Both the position numbers and the translations under genes were made by a program. Of a stretch of 64,000 bases of DNA, positions 31,639-42,611 are shown piece by piece. The notes beneath the pieces are model-generated. The model saw nothing but the letters and a program-made list of their open reading frames with translations, was not told where the DNA came from and made no database searches. The stretch covers positions 124,001-188,000 of the forward strand of contig NZ_JAHKRO010000003.1 of NCBI RefSeq assembly GCF_019396325.1, written 5' to 3'. Numbering within the stretch: position 1 is the stretch's first letter; every line of letters starts with the position of its first letter. The DNA comes from Nonomuraea ceibae (GTDB taxonomy: Bacteria; Actinomycetota; Actinomycetes; Streptosporangiales; Streptosporangiaceae).

Positions 31639-33243
31639 ATGCTCACCGTCACTCCAGCACCCTTGAGAGTCACTTTGAGCATCCGTGTGTACCGCAACGC
31701 CGCCATCCACACCGGGGCGGACGGCCGCCCGCCGGCCCAGGCCATGGCCGTGGACGGCGAGCACCTCGTGGCCGTCGGCACCGAGGCCGAGGTCCGCGAG
31801 GCCGCGGGCCACGGCGCCGAACTCGTCGACCTGGACGGCGCCGCCGTCCTGCCCGGCCTCTACGACGCCCACATCCACACCGCCCAGTACGCCCACAGCC
31901 TCGACGCCATCGACCTGCGCGACGTCCGCTCCCTGGCCGACGCGCTCACCCTGATCGGCGCGCACGTCGCCAGGTTGCGCCCCGGCGCCTGGCTGTTCGG
32001 CGGCCGGTGGAACAGCAACACCTGGAACCCCCCGGCCCAGCCCGACCGGTACGCGCTCGACTCCGTCAGCGGCGACCTGCCGATCGCGCTGCCGAACATC
32101 GACGGCCATACCGTGTGGGCCAACTCCGCCGCCCTGCGCCTGGCCGGCATCGACGCCACCACCCCCGACCCCGTCGGCGGCGAGATCGTCAGGGACGCGA
32201 ACGGCGAGCCCACCGGCATCCTGCGCGAGTCCGCCTCCTACCCGCTGCGCGCCCTCATGGTCTCCGACGACCTGAGCGACAAGCTGCGCCGCGCCCAGGA
32301 CGAACTGCTCTCCCTCGGCCTCACCAGCGTGCACGACATCGACGGCGAGGACTGCCGCGACGCCTACCTGCGGCTGCGCGACGCCGGCCAGCTCAAGATC
32401 CGCGTGCACAAGGCGATCCCGACCGTCCACCTGGAAGCGGCCATCGCCGAAGGACGCCGCACCGGCCAGGGCGACGACTGGATCCGCACCGGGCCGGTCA
32501 AGATCTTCAGCGACGGCGCGCTCGGCTCGCACACCTGCCACATGAGCGAGGCGTTCGCCGGCGACTCGGACAACGTCGGCATCGCGGTCACCCCGTACGA
32601 CGACCTCGTCAAGCTGTTCAGGACCGCGGCGGACGCCGGCGTCGCGATCGCCACGCACGCCATCGGCGACCAGGCCAACCACCTCGTGCTGGACGCCTAC
32701 GAGGCCATCGGCCGCACCCCCGGGCTGCGCCACCGCATCGAGCACGCCCAGCACCTGCGCCCGGCCGACCTGACCAGGATGGCCAGGCTCGGCGTCGTCG
32801 CCTCCATGCAGCCCGTCCACTGCACCAGCGACATCGACCTCGTCGACTCGCTGCTCGCCGGCCACGACCTGGCCTCCTACGCCTGGCGCGGCATGCTGAA
32901 CGCCGGCGTCGCGCTGGCCTTCGGCTCCGACGCCCCCGTCGAGCACCCCGATCCGTTCGCCGCGCTGTACGCCGCGGTGACCCGTACCCGCCAGGACGGC
33001 ACCCCCGTCGGCGGATGGCAGCCGGAACAGCGGCTGAGCATGGCCGAAGCGATCACCGCGCACACCCTCGGCGCGGCCTACGCGGCAGGCGAGCAGGACC
33101 GCAAGGGCCTCCTCGTCCCCGGCATGCTCGCCGACTTCATCGCGGTGGACACCGACCCCTACCAGGAGTCGCCAGACGCGGTGCTGCGCACCAAGGTCAT
33201 GACCACCGTTGTCGGCGGCGAAGTCCGCTGGCAGCGAGCCTGA
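31639..33243 (+). CDS. YtcJ-like amidohydrolase (amidohydrolase family 3)
   Basis: This is a metal-dependent amidohydrolase of about 534 residues. 'AAVLPGLYDAHIHTAQYA' holds the first metal-binding HxH, 'GPVKIFSDGALGSHT' the carbamylated-lysine region, 'GVAIATHAIGD' and 'HRIEHAQHLRP' further His ligands, and 'ALAFGSDAPVEHPDP' the Asp. This is the YtcJ/NfdA group, which includes N-substituted formamide deformylase. The start is ATG 31639 or GTG 31636 without a ribosome binding site. It is the first gene of an operon with the polar amino acid ABC importer, 16 bases upstream of it, implying that product or substrate is imported. Confidence 0.9.
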   Translation: MLTVTPAPLRVTLSIRVYRNAAIHTGADGRPPAQAMAVDGEHLVAVGTEAEVREAAGHGAELVDLDGAAVLPGLYDAHIHTAQYAHSLDAIDLRDVRSLADALTLIGAHVARLRPGAWLFGGRWNSNTWNPPAQPDRYALDSVSGDLPIALPNIDGHTVWANSAALRLAGIDATTPDPVGGEIVRDANGEPTGILRESASYPLRALMVSDDLSDKLRRAQDELLSLGLTSVHDIDGEDCRDAYLRLRDAGQLKIRVHKAIPTVHLEAAIAEGRRTGQGDDWIRTGPVKIFSDGALGSHTCHMSEAFAGDSDNVGIAVTPYDDLVKLFRTAADAGVAIATHAIGDQANHLVLDAYEAIGRTPGLRHRIEHAQHLRPADLTRMARLGVVASMQPVHCTSDIDLVDSLLAGHDLASYAWRGMLNAGVALAFGSDAPVEHPDPFAALYAAVTRTRQDGTPVGGWQPEQRLSMAEAITAHTLGAAYAAGEQDRKGLLVPGMLADFIAVDTDPYQESPDAVLRTKVMTTVVGGEVRWQRA

Positions 33244-33259
33244 AGGAGAGCCACCCCCC

Positions 33260-34213
33260 GTGAACACCCGTATCCCCACCCTGCTCGTCAGCGGCGCCCT
33301 GCTGGCCGCCAGCGCCGCCTGCGGCGCCCAGTCCCTCGACGCCGCCGCCGGTGGCGACGCGGAGCCCGCGGCGGAGGTGGTCCTCGACCAGGCCCCCGCC
33401 GAGGAGAAGGCGGCTGGCGTCATCAACGCCATCACCCCGGACAAGGAGCTCGCGGCCAAGGTCCCCGCGGACGTCAAGGCCGAGGGGCTGAAGGTCGTCT
33501 CCTCCATCGGCTACCCGCCCATGGAGCTGTGGGCGAGCGACGGCAAGACGGCCATCGGCTTCGACCCCGCGCTGGCCAGGGCCATCGCCAGGAAGCTCGG
33601 CGTCAAGTACACGCTCACGGACGAGGAGTTCAACTCCCAGATCCCCGGCGTGCTCACCGGCCGCTACGACTTCGTGATCTCCTCCATGACCGACAACGCC
33701 GAACGCCAGGCGAAGATCACCTTCGTCGACTACGTGAAGGCCGGCTCCGGCCTGCTCGTCAAGAAGGGCAACCCGGCCGGCGTCAGCACCCCCGCCGACC
33801 TGTGCGGCAAGACCGTCTCCGTCGTCGACAACGGCTCGTCCCTGGAGCTCGCCGAGAAGTACGACGCCGACTGCAAGTCCGGCGGCAAGCAGGCGCTGAA
33901 CATCCTCAAGTTCCCCGGCGACACCGAGGCCATGCTCCAGGTCATCAACGGCCGCGCCCAGGCGACCATCACCGACTACGTCGTGGCCGCCTACAAGGCC
34001 GCCGACCCCAAGGTCGAGGTCGAAGCCATCGCGCTCGAAGGCACCGAAAGCCCGTGGGGAATCGGGATGAAGCCCGACAACACCGCCCTCATCGAATCGG
34101 TCAAGGGCGCGCTCGACTCCCTGATCAAGAGCGGCGAGTACGGCAAGATCCTCGCCGCCTGGAACCTCGACAAGCTCGCCGTCGAGTCGGCCGTCGTCAA
34201 CGGCGGGAAGTAG
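33260..34213 (+). CDS. Amino acid ABC transporter substrate-binding lipoprotein
   Basis: This is a solute-binding protein of about 317 residues of the polar amino acid (PAAT) class. The signal peptide ends near SAACGAQ, a weak lipobox with Cys about residue 19. The mature fold shows 'VVSSIGYPPMELWASDG', 'IGFDPALARAIARKLGVKY', 'DFVISSMTDNAERQAKITFV' and 'GRAQATITDYVVAAYKA', as in GlnH/ArtJ. AAGGAGAG precedes GTG 33260 by ten bases. It is followed by a permease after one base. Confidence 0.92.
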   Translation: MNTRIPTLLVSGALLAASAACGAQSLDAAAGGDAEPAAEVVLDQAPAEEKAAGVINAITPDKELAAKVPADVKAEGLKVVSSIGYPPMELWASDGKTAIGFDPALARAIARKLGVKYTLTDEEFNSQIPGVLTGRYDFVISSMTDNAERQAKITFVDYVKAGSGLLVKKGNPAGVSTPADLCGKTVSVVDNGSSLELAEKYDADCKSGGKQALNILKFPGDTEAMLQVINGRAQATITDYVVAAYKAADPKVEVEAIALEGTESPWGIGMKPDNTALIESVKGALDSLIKSGEYGKILAAWNLDKLAVESAVVNGGK

Positions 34214-34214
34214 C

Positions 34215-35123
34215 GTGCGCACCGAACCGATCGCCGGCCCGTCGGGGGCCATGATCCCCGTCGCCCGCACCCGCCACTGGGGCCGCGTCCTGTCCGCCGT
34301 GGCCGCCCTGGCGATCTTCGGCTGGCTGCTCTTCCTCATCGTCGTCAACCCGCGCCTCGACTGGAGCGCGGTGGCCACGTACCTGTTCAACGAGCGGATC
34401 CTGGCCGGCGTCTGGGTCACCGTCGAACTGTCCGTCCTGGCCACGATCCTCGGCCTGGTGCTCGGCGTGGTCATCGCGATCATGCGGCTGGCGCACAACC
34501 CGGTGCTGAGCCGGCTGGCGACGCTCTACATCTGGTTCTTCCGCGGCACGCCCGTGCTGGTCCAGCTCATCTTCTGGTACAACCTGGCCTTCCTGTTCCC
34601 GGCCCTCATCATCAAGATCCCGTTCACCTCGATCGGCCTCATGTGGGACACCAACCAGGTGATGACCGGGTTCACCGCCGCCATGCTGGGACTCGGGCTC
34701 AACCTGGCCGCCTACTTCGCCGAAACCGTGCGCGCCGGCATCCAGGCCGTCGACACCGGCCAGAGCGAGGCCGCCTACGCGCTCGGCATGACCCCGGCCA
34801 AGCGCATGCGGGTGATCGTGCTGCCCCAGGCGCTGCGCATCATCATCCCGCCGACGGGCAACGAGTTCATCTCCATGCTGAAGACCACCTCACTCGTGTA
34901 CGTCGTCGCCGGGCACGACCTGATGACCAACGCGAGCCAGATCTACAAGACCAACAACATGATCATGGAGCTGCTCATCGTGGCCAGCCTCTGGTACCTG
35001 CTCCTGACCACCGTCGCCACCTTCCTGCAAGGCCGGCTGGAACGCCGCTTCGGCTCCGACGCCGTCCGGCTCGTCCGGCGCGGCGGCGTCGCCGCCAAGG
35101 TCCTGCCCAAGGTGCCCGCGTGA
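34215..35123 (+). CDS. Amino acid ABC transporter permease
   Basis: This is a 302-residue PAAT permease (HisM/GlnP type) with a longer N terminus and about six membrane helices. The permease signature is seen as '[17 protein letters not shown]' and the EAA loop as '[20 protein letters not shown]' followed by '[18 protein letters not shown]'. GTG 34215 lies one base after the binding-protein stop. The stop TGA overlaps the next gene's GTG (GTGA), so the two are coupled. Confidence 0.94.
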   Translation: MRTEPIAGPSGAMIPVARTRHWGRVLSAVAALAIFGWLLFLIVVNPRLDWSAVATYLFNERILAGVWVTVELSVLATILGLVLGVVIAIMRLAHNPVLSRLATLYIWFFRGTPVLVQLIFWYNLAFLFPALIIKIPFTSIGLMWDTNQVMTGFTAAMLGLGLNLAAYFAETVRAGIQAVDTGQSEAAYALGMTPAKRMRVIVLPQALRIIIPPTGNEFISMLKTTSLVYVVAGHDLMTNASQIYKTNNMIMELLIVASLWYLLLTTVATFLQGRLERRFGSDAVRLVRRGGVAAKVLPKVPA

Positions 35124-35920
35124 GCCCCGTCGTGCGCGCCACGGGCGTGCGCATGAGCTACGGCGACGTCCAGGTGCTCAACGGCGTCGACTTCGAGGTC
35201 GCCGCCGGCGAGGTCAGCTGCGTCATCGGCCCGTCCGGCTCCGGCAAGTCCACGTTCCTGCGCTGCCTCAACGGCCTCGAACCGGTGCTCGGCGGCAGCC
35301 TGCGCGTGCTCGGCGAGGAGGTCGGCCACACCCTCCGCGACGGCCGCTACCACCCCTGGTCGCCCAAGGAGTACGCGGCCTTCCGCAAGAACATCGGCAT
35401 GGTGTTCCAGCGCTTCAACCTGTTCGCCCACCACAGCGCGCAGGAGAACGTCGCCTGCGGGCCCGTCCACGTCCTCGGCACCCCCAAGGACCAGGCCGGC
35501 AAGCTGGCGCTCGAACTCCTCGACCGGGTCGGCCTCGCCGACCACGCGCACAAACGGCCGCACCAGCTCTCCGGCGGCCAGCAGCAGCGGGTCGCCATCG
35601 CCAGGGCGCTCGCCATGAACCCCGCCCTGATGCTCTTCGACGAGCCCACCTCGGCGCTGGACCCCGAACTGGTCGACGAGGTCCTGGAGGTCATGCGCGA
35701 CCTGGCCGCCGACGGGATGACCATGGTCGTCGTCACCCACGAGATCGCCTTCGCCCGCGAGGTCGGCGACCGGCTCACCTTCTTCGCCGACGGCGTCGTC
35801 GTCGAGCAGGGCCGCCCCGCCGAGCTCCTGGCCAACCCGGCCCACGAACGGACCAGGGCGTTCCTGTCCAGCGTCCGCGGCCCCGGCGCCCCGGAAGCGG
35901 CCCTCCGATCGGACGCCTGA
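35120..35920 (+). CDS. Amino acid ABC transporter ATP-binding protein
   Basis: This is a 266-residue ABC ATPase of the GlnQ/HisP type. It has Walker [10 protein letters not shown], a Q-loop in '[10 protein letters not shown]', signature LSGGQQQR, Walker [14 protein letters not shown] and the H-loop in VVVTHE. An insert with [16 protein letters not shown] before the Q-loop is typical of some actinobacterial members. It completes the importer whose other parts are directly upstream and is the last gene of the amidohydrolase operon. Confidence 0.95.
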   Translation: MSPVVRATGVRMSYGDVQVLNGVDFEVAAGEVSCVIGPSGSGKSTFLRCLNGLEPVLGGSLRVLGEEVGHTLRDGRYHPWSPKEYAAFRKNIGMVFQRFNLFAHHSAQENVACGPVHVLGTPKDQAGKLALELLDRVGLADHAHKRPHQLSGGQQQRVAIARALAMNPALMLFDEPTSALDPELVDEVLEVMRDLAADGMTMVVVTHEIAFAREVGDRLTFFADGVVVEQGRPAELLANPAHERTRAFLSSVRGPGAPEAALRSDA

Positions 35921-35927
35921 GGAGTGG

Positions 35928-36980
35928 TCAGGCCGTGAACGTCTTGACGTAGGCGCTCACGCGGTCGGTGAGCTGGGGCTCGGAGAGGTCGAGGTGCTCG
36001 AGGATGGTGTAGCGGCCCGGACGGGTGCGCGGCGCGTACGCCACGGCCTTGGCGAAGTCGGCGTCCGACAGGCCGAGGTCGGCGGGCGTGCGCGGGAGGC
36101 CGTGGCGGCGCAGGCACGCGGAGATGAGCTCGGCCTTGGCGTCGTCGCCGCGCAGGAACGTGCAGAACAGCGCGCCCACTCCGGCGAGCTCGCCGTGGCT
36201 GGCCGTGCCGGGGAAGAGCTCGTTGACGGCGTGCATGATCTCGTGATCGCCGCCGCTGGCCGGGCGGCTGGACCCGGCCACGGCCATCGACATGCCCGAC
36301 ATGATCAGCGACTCGGCCAGCACGGTGAGGAACTCGTCGCCGCGCGCCGGGCCCGGCTGGTGCAGCACCACCAGAGCCGCCGACCTGGCCATCGCCACCG
36401 CCAGGCCGTCGATCTGCTCGCCTGCCTCGGCCGCGGCCAGCTCCCAGTCGGCCACCGCCGACAGGTCGCTGATCACGTCGCCGATCCCGGCCGTGGACAG
36501 CGCGGCCGGGGCGGACCGGACGCGGTCGAGGTCCACCAGGACGGCCGTCGGCATGACGACCCCGTAGGAGCCGGTGCCCGATTCGTGGCGCAGCGTGCTG
36601 ACGGGTGAGGCGATGCCGTCGTGGCCCAGGCTCGTGGTCACCGCGACCATCGGGATGCCCGCCATGTGCGCGGCGAACTTGGCCACGTCGATCGTCTTGC
36701 CGCCGCCGATGCCCGCGATCGCCTCGAACTGGCCGGAGCGCAGCCGCTGCCCGAGCTCGACGGCCGAGGCCAGGCTGCCGTCGGGGATGCGGAGCACCTC
36801 GGCGCCGTCGATGCGCAGCTCGTCGCGGATGGCGTCGCCCTGGCTTGGGCCGACGGCGACGGCCACCCGGCCGCTGCGGGCGATCTGCAGATCGGACAGC
36901 AGCGTGCCCAGACCGGCGACCGCGCCGGCCCGTACGTCGATGAACAGGGGTGCGGCGAGCATGCGGGCCAGCAGGGGCAT
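35928..36980 (-). CDS. Iron-containing alcohol dehydrogenase / glycerol-1-phosphate dehydrogenase-like
   Basis: This 350-residue protein resembles the sn-glycerol-1-phosphate dehydrogenase (EgsA/AraM) group. GGGKTIDVAK binds NAD(P), 'TTSLGHDGIASPVS' is characteristic, and metal ligands are the Asp in GIGDVISDL and the His residues in GGDHEIMHA and TASHGELAG. The group reduces dihydroxyacetone phosphate to G1P in archaea and in Bacillus AraM; some actinobacterial members instead work on sugar ketones, so the substrate is open. AAGGA lies upstream of ATG 36980; the frame upstream of that is not protein-like. Confidence 0.85.
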   Translation of the reverse strand: MPLLARMLAAPLFIDVRAGAVAGLGTLLSDLQIARSGRVAVAVGPSQGDAIRDELRIDGAEVLRIPDGSLASAVELGQRLRSGQFEAIAGIGGGKTIDVAKFAAHMAGIPMVAVTTSLGHDGIASPVSTLRHESGTGSYGVVMPTAVLVDLDRVRSAPAALSTAGIGDVISDLSAVADWELAAAEAGEQIDGLAVAMARSAALVVLHQPGPARGDEFLTVLAESLIMSGMSMAVAGSSRPASGGDHEIMHAVNELFPGTASHGELAGVGALFCTFLRGDDAKAELISACLRRHGLPRTPADLGLSDADFAKAVAYAPRTRPGRYTILEHLDLSEPQLTDRVSAYVKTFTA

Positions 36981-37135
36981 GGGTGTCCTTGTCGTCGGTG
37001 GCCAGGTGTCCGGCCGATCATAGGCCGGAGGTCCCGCCCCGCTGCACCGGACGAAAGGACGATTCCGCCCGGTCATGCGGTGGGCGTGGTCGGCGGGTGG
37101 CATTCTGGGAGGCGGCCGTCGTAAGGAGACCAGTG

Positions 37136-37408
37136 ATGACGCAGCCCGCGTTCCGCCGCACCCCGCTCACCACGGACGAAAGGGCCCGGAGTGAGGCGGG
37201 CTTCGTGCCGCTGGTCGTCGAGCACCTCACCACCCACGGGCGGTTCCGGGTGAGCGCCGACACGCCCGAGATGGTGGAGCTGTTCCAGGCGGTCGCGCGG
37301 CAGGCGGGCGAGAGGCTGGGGCGGCCCGTGGTCAGCTACGCCAACGGCCGCTACATCGTGATCACTTTCGCCGACGAACCGGCTGAACTTCGTCCAGCAG
37401 GCCCATGA
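37136..37408 (+). CDS. Small protein of unknown function
   Basis: This 90-residue protein begins at ATG 37136 with AAGGAG about nine bases upstream (GTG 37133 is an alternative). It has an alpha/beta pattern: a helix 'SEAGFVPLVVEHLTTH', a helix 'PEMVELFQAVARQAGERL' and two strands 'RPVVSYANGRYIVITFAD'. No family is recognised. Its 3' end overlaps the convergent hydrolase gene by 47 bases. Confidence 0.7.
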   Translation: MTQPAFRRTPLTTDERARSEAGFVPLVVEHLTTHGRFRVSADTPEMVELFQAVARQAGERLGRPVVSYANGRYIVITFADEPAELRPAGP

Positions 37409-38243
37409 CCAGGGCGTTGACCTCGTCGGGCCGGTCCAGCGGGGCCAGGTGGCCCGCGCCGGGCACGACGGCGTAGCGGCCGCCGGGGGCGAGCGAGGCG
37501 GCGCGGCGGACGACGGCCTCGTTCACGGCGGTGTCGTGCTCGCCGTGCACCCACAGCGACGGCACCGCGAGCCGGTGCAGGTGCGGCAGGTGGTTCAGCC
37601 GCATGCGGCGCGGCCCGTACGCGGTGATCTGCCAGTCGTCCAGGGCGGCCTCGCCGTGCGCGGCGCGGGCGCGCGCCTCGGCCTCGGTCATCGCCATCAC
37701 CTCCGCGAAGTCGCGCGTACGCTCCCCTTCGGTGAGCGCGTCGACCATGGAACGCCGCAGGTAGGCGGAGGAGGCCAGCCACTTCATGGTCCAGCGCAGC
37801 GCGGGCCGGGAGCGCAGCGCGAGCCAGGTGACGAACTGCCAGGGGCGCACGTCGTCCAGCCCGCCCGGGTTGACCGCGACGAGCGCGCTGACCCGTTCGG
37901 GGCGGGTGAGCGCGTAGCCGGTCGCGAGGCCGCCGCCCATCGACAGGCCGACGAACGGGGCCCGGGCGACGCCGAGCCGGTCGAGCATGTCGTCGAGCAC
38001 GCCTTCCAGCCGCTGCTGGTCCAGGGTGCCGGTCCAGGGGCGTGAGCCGCCGTGCCGGGGCAGGTCGGGGGCGATCACGTGCCGGGTGCCCGCCAGGGCG
38101 GGGATCAGGTGACGCCAGATGAGCGGGGCGACGTCCAGCATCGCGCCGTGCAGCAGGACCACGGGCGGGGCGGCCGGGTCTCCGCTCCGGTGCACGCTGA
38201 GCGGGCCGCCGTCGAGTCGCAGCACGGTGGTGGAGGTGGTCAT
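37362..38243 (-). CDS. Alpha/beta-fold hydrolase
   Basis: This is a 293-residue alpha/beta hydrolase with the oxyanion motif LLHGAML, nucleophile elbow GLSMGGG (S101), acid in VHGEHDTAV (D237) and base in GAGHLAP (H265). It has no signal peptide. ATG 38243 overlaps the stop of the upstream TetR gene by four bases (ATGA), so the pair is one operon and the hydrolase is the likely regulated enzyme. The substrate is unknown; esters, epoxides or haloalkanes are possible. Confidence 0.92.
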   Translation of the reverse strand: MTTSTTVLRLDGGPLSVHRSGDPAAPPVVLLHGAMLDVAPLIWRHLIPALAGTRHVIAPDLPRHGGSRPWTGTLDQQRLEGVLDDMLDRLGVARAPFVGLSMGGGLATGYALTRPERVSALVAVNPGGLDDVRPWQFVTWLALRSRPALRWTMKWLASSAYLRRSMVDALTEGERTRDFAEVMAMTEAEARARAAHGEAALDDWQITAYGPRRMRLNHLPHLHRLAVPSLWVHGEHDTAVNEAVVRRAASLAPGGRYAVVPGAGHLAPLDRPDEVNALVMGLLDEVQPVRRRK

Positions 38244-38914
38244 GGTGCTCCCATCTGGGCGTCGAGCCGGTCGAGCAGGGTGTCGTGCGCCCGGCGCACC
38301 GCCGCCGCGTCGGCCCCGGCCGGGTCGAGCTCCCAGCCGGCGCTGATCAGCGCACTCATCTCGCGTACGGCCCGCGCGAGCCGCTCGCGGGGCAGGTCGC
38401 CCAGCACGGGGGCGGCGTTGATCAGGCCGACGGAGAAGACGGACATCACCAGCGAGGCCGCGTCGGGGTCGACGTCGCCGCGCAGCAGCCCGGCCTCGCG
38501 CAGGTCGCTCGCGTAGCCGGTCAGCCAGTCGAGGCGCGGCCCGTACCGTTCGGGGCCCTTGTCGCGTACGTAGTCGCCGAGGACGGCCGTGTCGGCCAGG
38601 TAGAAGGCGAGCATGAGCTCGTCGGCCAGCAGCGCGTCCATGCTGATGCCGTACAGCTGGGACAGCGTGACGGGGCCGTCGTGACGCTCGACGCGCCCGC
38701 GCACGGCGGCGGCCAGCTCCCGCATGGAGCGCGCCAGCACGGCGTCGAGCAGCGCCTCCTTGGAGGGGAAGTCGAGGTAGACGGCGCCCTTGCCGATGCC
38801 GGCGCGCCGGGCGATGTCGGCGATGGTGGCGCGCGGGTAGCCCTTCTCCAGGATCACGGCGCGGGCGTGGTCGAGGATCACCGCGGCGCGGTCGGGGATC
38901 GTGGGGCGTGGCAT
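38240..38914 (-). CDS. TetR-family transcriptional regulator
   Basis: This is a 224-residue TetR protein. The N-terminal HTH is 'ARAVILEKGYPRATIADIAR' with RAGIGKGAVYLDFPSKEALL. The ligand domain has no known type. ATG 38914 has GGGAGG four bases upstream. That ribosome binding site lies within the arm of a large inverted repeat (38917-38983) and could be hidden in a hairpin if transcription starts upstream. The dyad is also the likely operator, so both DNA-level and RNA-level control are possible. Confidence 0.92.
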   Translation of the reverse strand: MPRPTIPDRAAVILDHARAVILEKGYPRATIADIARRAGIGKGAVYLDFPSKEALLDAVLARSMRELAAAVRGRVERHDGPVTLSQLYGISMDALLADELMLAFYLADTAVLGDYVRDKGPERYGPRLDWLTGYASDLREAGLLRGDVDPDAASLVMSVFSVGLINAAPVLGDLPRERLARAVREMSALISAGWELDPAGADAAAVRRAHDTLLDRLDAQMGAP

Positions 38915-38916
38915 GC

Positions 38917-38983
38917 GGCCTCCCGGGATCGAGGTAGTGACCACACTAGCAGTTCTGGTCACTACCGCCGATCCCGGGAGGCC
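38917..38983. repeat. Large inverted repeat between proS and tetR
   Basis: A 26-base left arm (38917-38942) and 27-base right arm (38957-38983) are reverse complements except for one small indel and mismatch at the centre, with a 14-base loop. The inner core is GGTAGTGACC / GGTCACTACC (38933-38942 and 38957-38966) and the outer part is GGCCTCCCGGGATC. It contains the tetR ribosome binding site. It could serve as TetR operator, as terminator for proS, and as an RNA hairpin. Confidence 0.8.
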
Positions 38984-38990
38984 GGCCCGG

Positions 38991-40977
<1,987 letters not shown>

Positions 40978-40993
<16 letters not shown>

Positions 40994-42519
40994 CCCAGCA
41001 CCTGTTCGTGGACGAGACCCTCGCAGCCGGCCTGGTCGGTGACGAGGTGGTCGCCGCCCGCCGAACGGCACCGGTGCAGGGCGACGGAGCCGGGCACCTG
41101 GCTCGTGTGGATGTGGCCGACCGGCCCCATCGCGAACTGGCCCTCGCAGCCCGGGTCACGGGTGAGCATGGTGTGCGCGGCGACCTTGCACTCGTACAGC
41201 GGCACGGTGCCGGCCGCCTGGTTGCGCAGCAGCTTCCACACGCGCTCCTGGGTGAAGCCGGGCGGCAGCAGCCGGGAGGTGGCCACGTGCCCCTTGGCCG
41301 GGTCGTAGCCGCGCCGGAGCTGGGTGTGGGGCAGCAGCTCGAACCCGCACGACAGCCGGGGCGGCGACAGGTCGGCGCGGTTGGCCAGCGCCCAGGTCGC
41401 CCAGGCGGGCTTGGCCGAGCCGTCGGTACGGCGCAGGCCCACGCCGAGACCGGCGGCCGTCTCGTCCGGGTGGTCGGTCATGCGGTGCCAGATGTAGCTC
41501 TCGATGCCCGGGGTGCCGAGGACGTTGCGGAAGCTGTTGCAGAGCTGCGTGGCCTGGGCGGCCTCCGACGAGGGCGACAGGGAGTTGACGCCGCTCTCGG
41601 TGAGCTGCACCTGCCAGGCCGAGGGCGTGCCGGGGAACTGCTGCCGCAGCCAGCCCACGAGCACGCCGATGTTGCCGTAGGTGACGCGGGGGAAGTCGTC
41701 GGCGGAGAACTGCGGCGCCAGCAGGTTCGGCGGGTACGGGTGGTAGGCGACGCGCCAGGCCCGGTTGCCCGCCCGGGCGGCCAGGCCCTTGAGCACGGTC
41801 ATGCCCGACAGCATGGCCTCGTGCGCGGCGGGCCGGTCGTAGGCGGTGCCGAAGTAGTGGTCGAGCGAGGTGAGGACCTTGGCGGTGGGCTGCTGGGCCA
41901 TGACGGCGTCGTAGGCGGCGTTGTACGTGGCGGCGATCGCGTCGAGCCAGGCGGTGGTGTCGCAGGGCGTGCCCTGGCCGCAGCCGATGTCGAACCAGAT
42001 GTTGCTGTTGACCTCGTTCATGACGACGAAGTCGGCGATGCGGCCGTTGCCGTGCTGCCCGTCGTAGCGCTGGGCGAGCATGCCGGCGAAGCGGCCGTAC
42101 TCGGCGGGGTCGTTCGGCACGCAGAACTTCTCGAAGCCGGGGGCGTGCGGGGTGCAGGTGCGGCCCTGCCGCGCCCAGGCGGGGGTGCCGTAGACGACGG
42201 CGGTGACGACGAGGCCGCGGGCGGTCCAGTCCTTGACGGCGGAGTCGACGGCGGCGTTGACGGTGTAGCAGCGTCCGCCGAACTCCTGGGCGCCCGAGGC
42301 GCACGGCGGGGTCCTGACGGTGGGCTCCCAGTCGGACCAGACGAGGTTCATGGCGACGCCGCCGGCGTTGTTGCCGGATATTTCGTTCTTGTCGGGCCAG
42401 AAGTCCGGCTGGAGGCCCTTGATGCGGTAGTCGGAGCGGGTCGGGTACGGCAACGCGGCTGTGGCGTCAGCGGGGACGGCGGCGACGAGGAGTAAGAGGA
42501 AGGCGACGAGCCAACGCAT
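40978..42519 (-). CDS. Secreted GH-A-like glycoside hydrolase (DUF5722-like) with lectin-like tail
   Basis: This 513-residue protein has a signal peptide ([20 protein letters not shown]). The TIM-barrel-like domain (about 35-385) shows the clan GH-A signs: NE in [10 protein letters not shown] as probable acid/base and E in [10 protein letters not shown] as probable nucleophile, with YHPYPPNLL in between. The C-terminal 110 residues contain two repeats of the type '[20 protein letters not shown]' and '[20 protein letters not shown]', like DUF5648 lectin-type modules. AGGAGG lies five bases before ATG 42519 and a LacI-type box lies at 42533. Substrate unknown; it is a paralog-like partner of 50361-53456. 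Confidence 0.8.
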
Positions 42520-42532
42520 GGGACCTCCTGGA

Positions 42533-42546
42533 TTTAAACGTCTCAA
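42533..42546 (-). promoter_or_regulatory. LacI-type box upstream of the secreted hydrolase
   Basis: TTTAAACGTCTCAA matches the locus box TTGAAANGTTTCAA at 11-12 of 14 positions and lies 14 bases before the ATG of the secreted hydrolase. It suggests that this gene belongs to the same LacI regulon. Confidence 0.5.
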
Positions 42547-42611
42547 CAATGACGCCCAGAAGGCGGCCCGGCAAGACCCGTTTTCCTGCGAGGATCGGCT
42601 TTGAAACGCGC

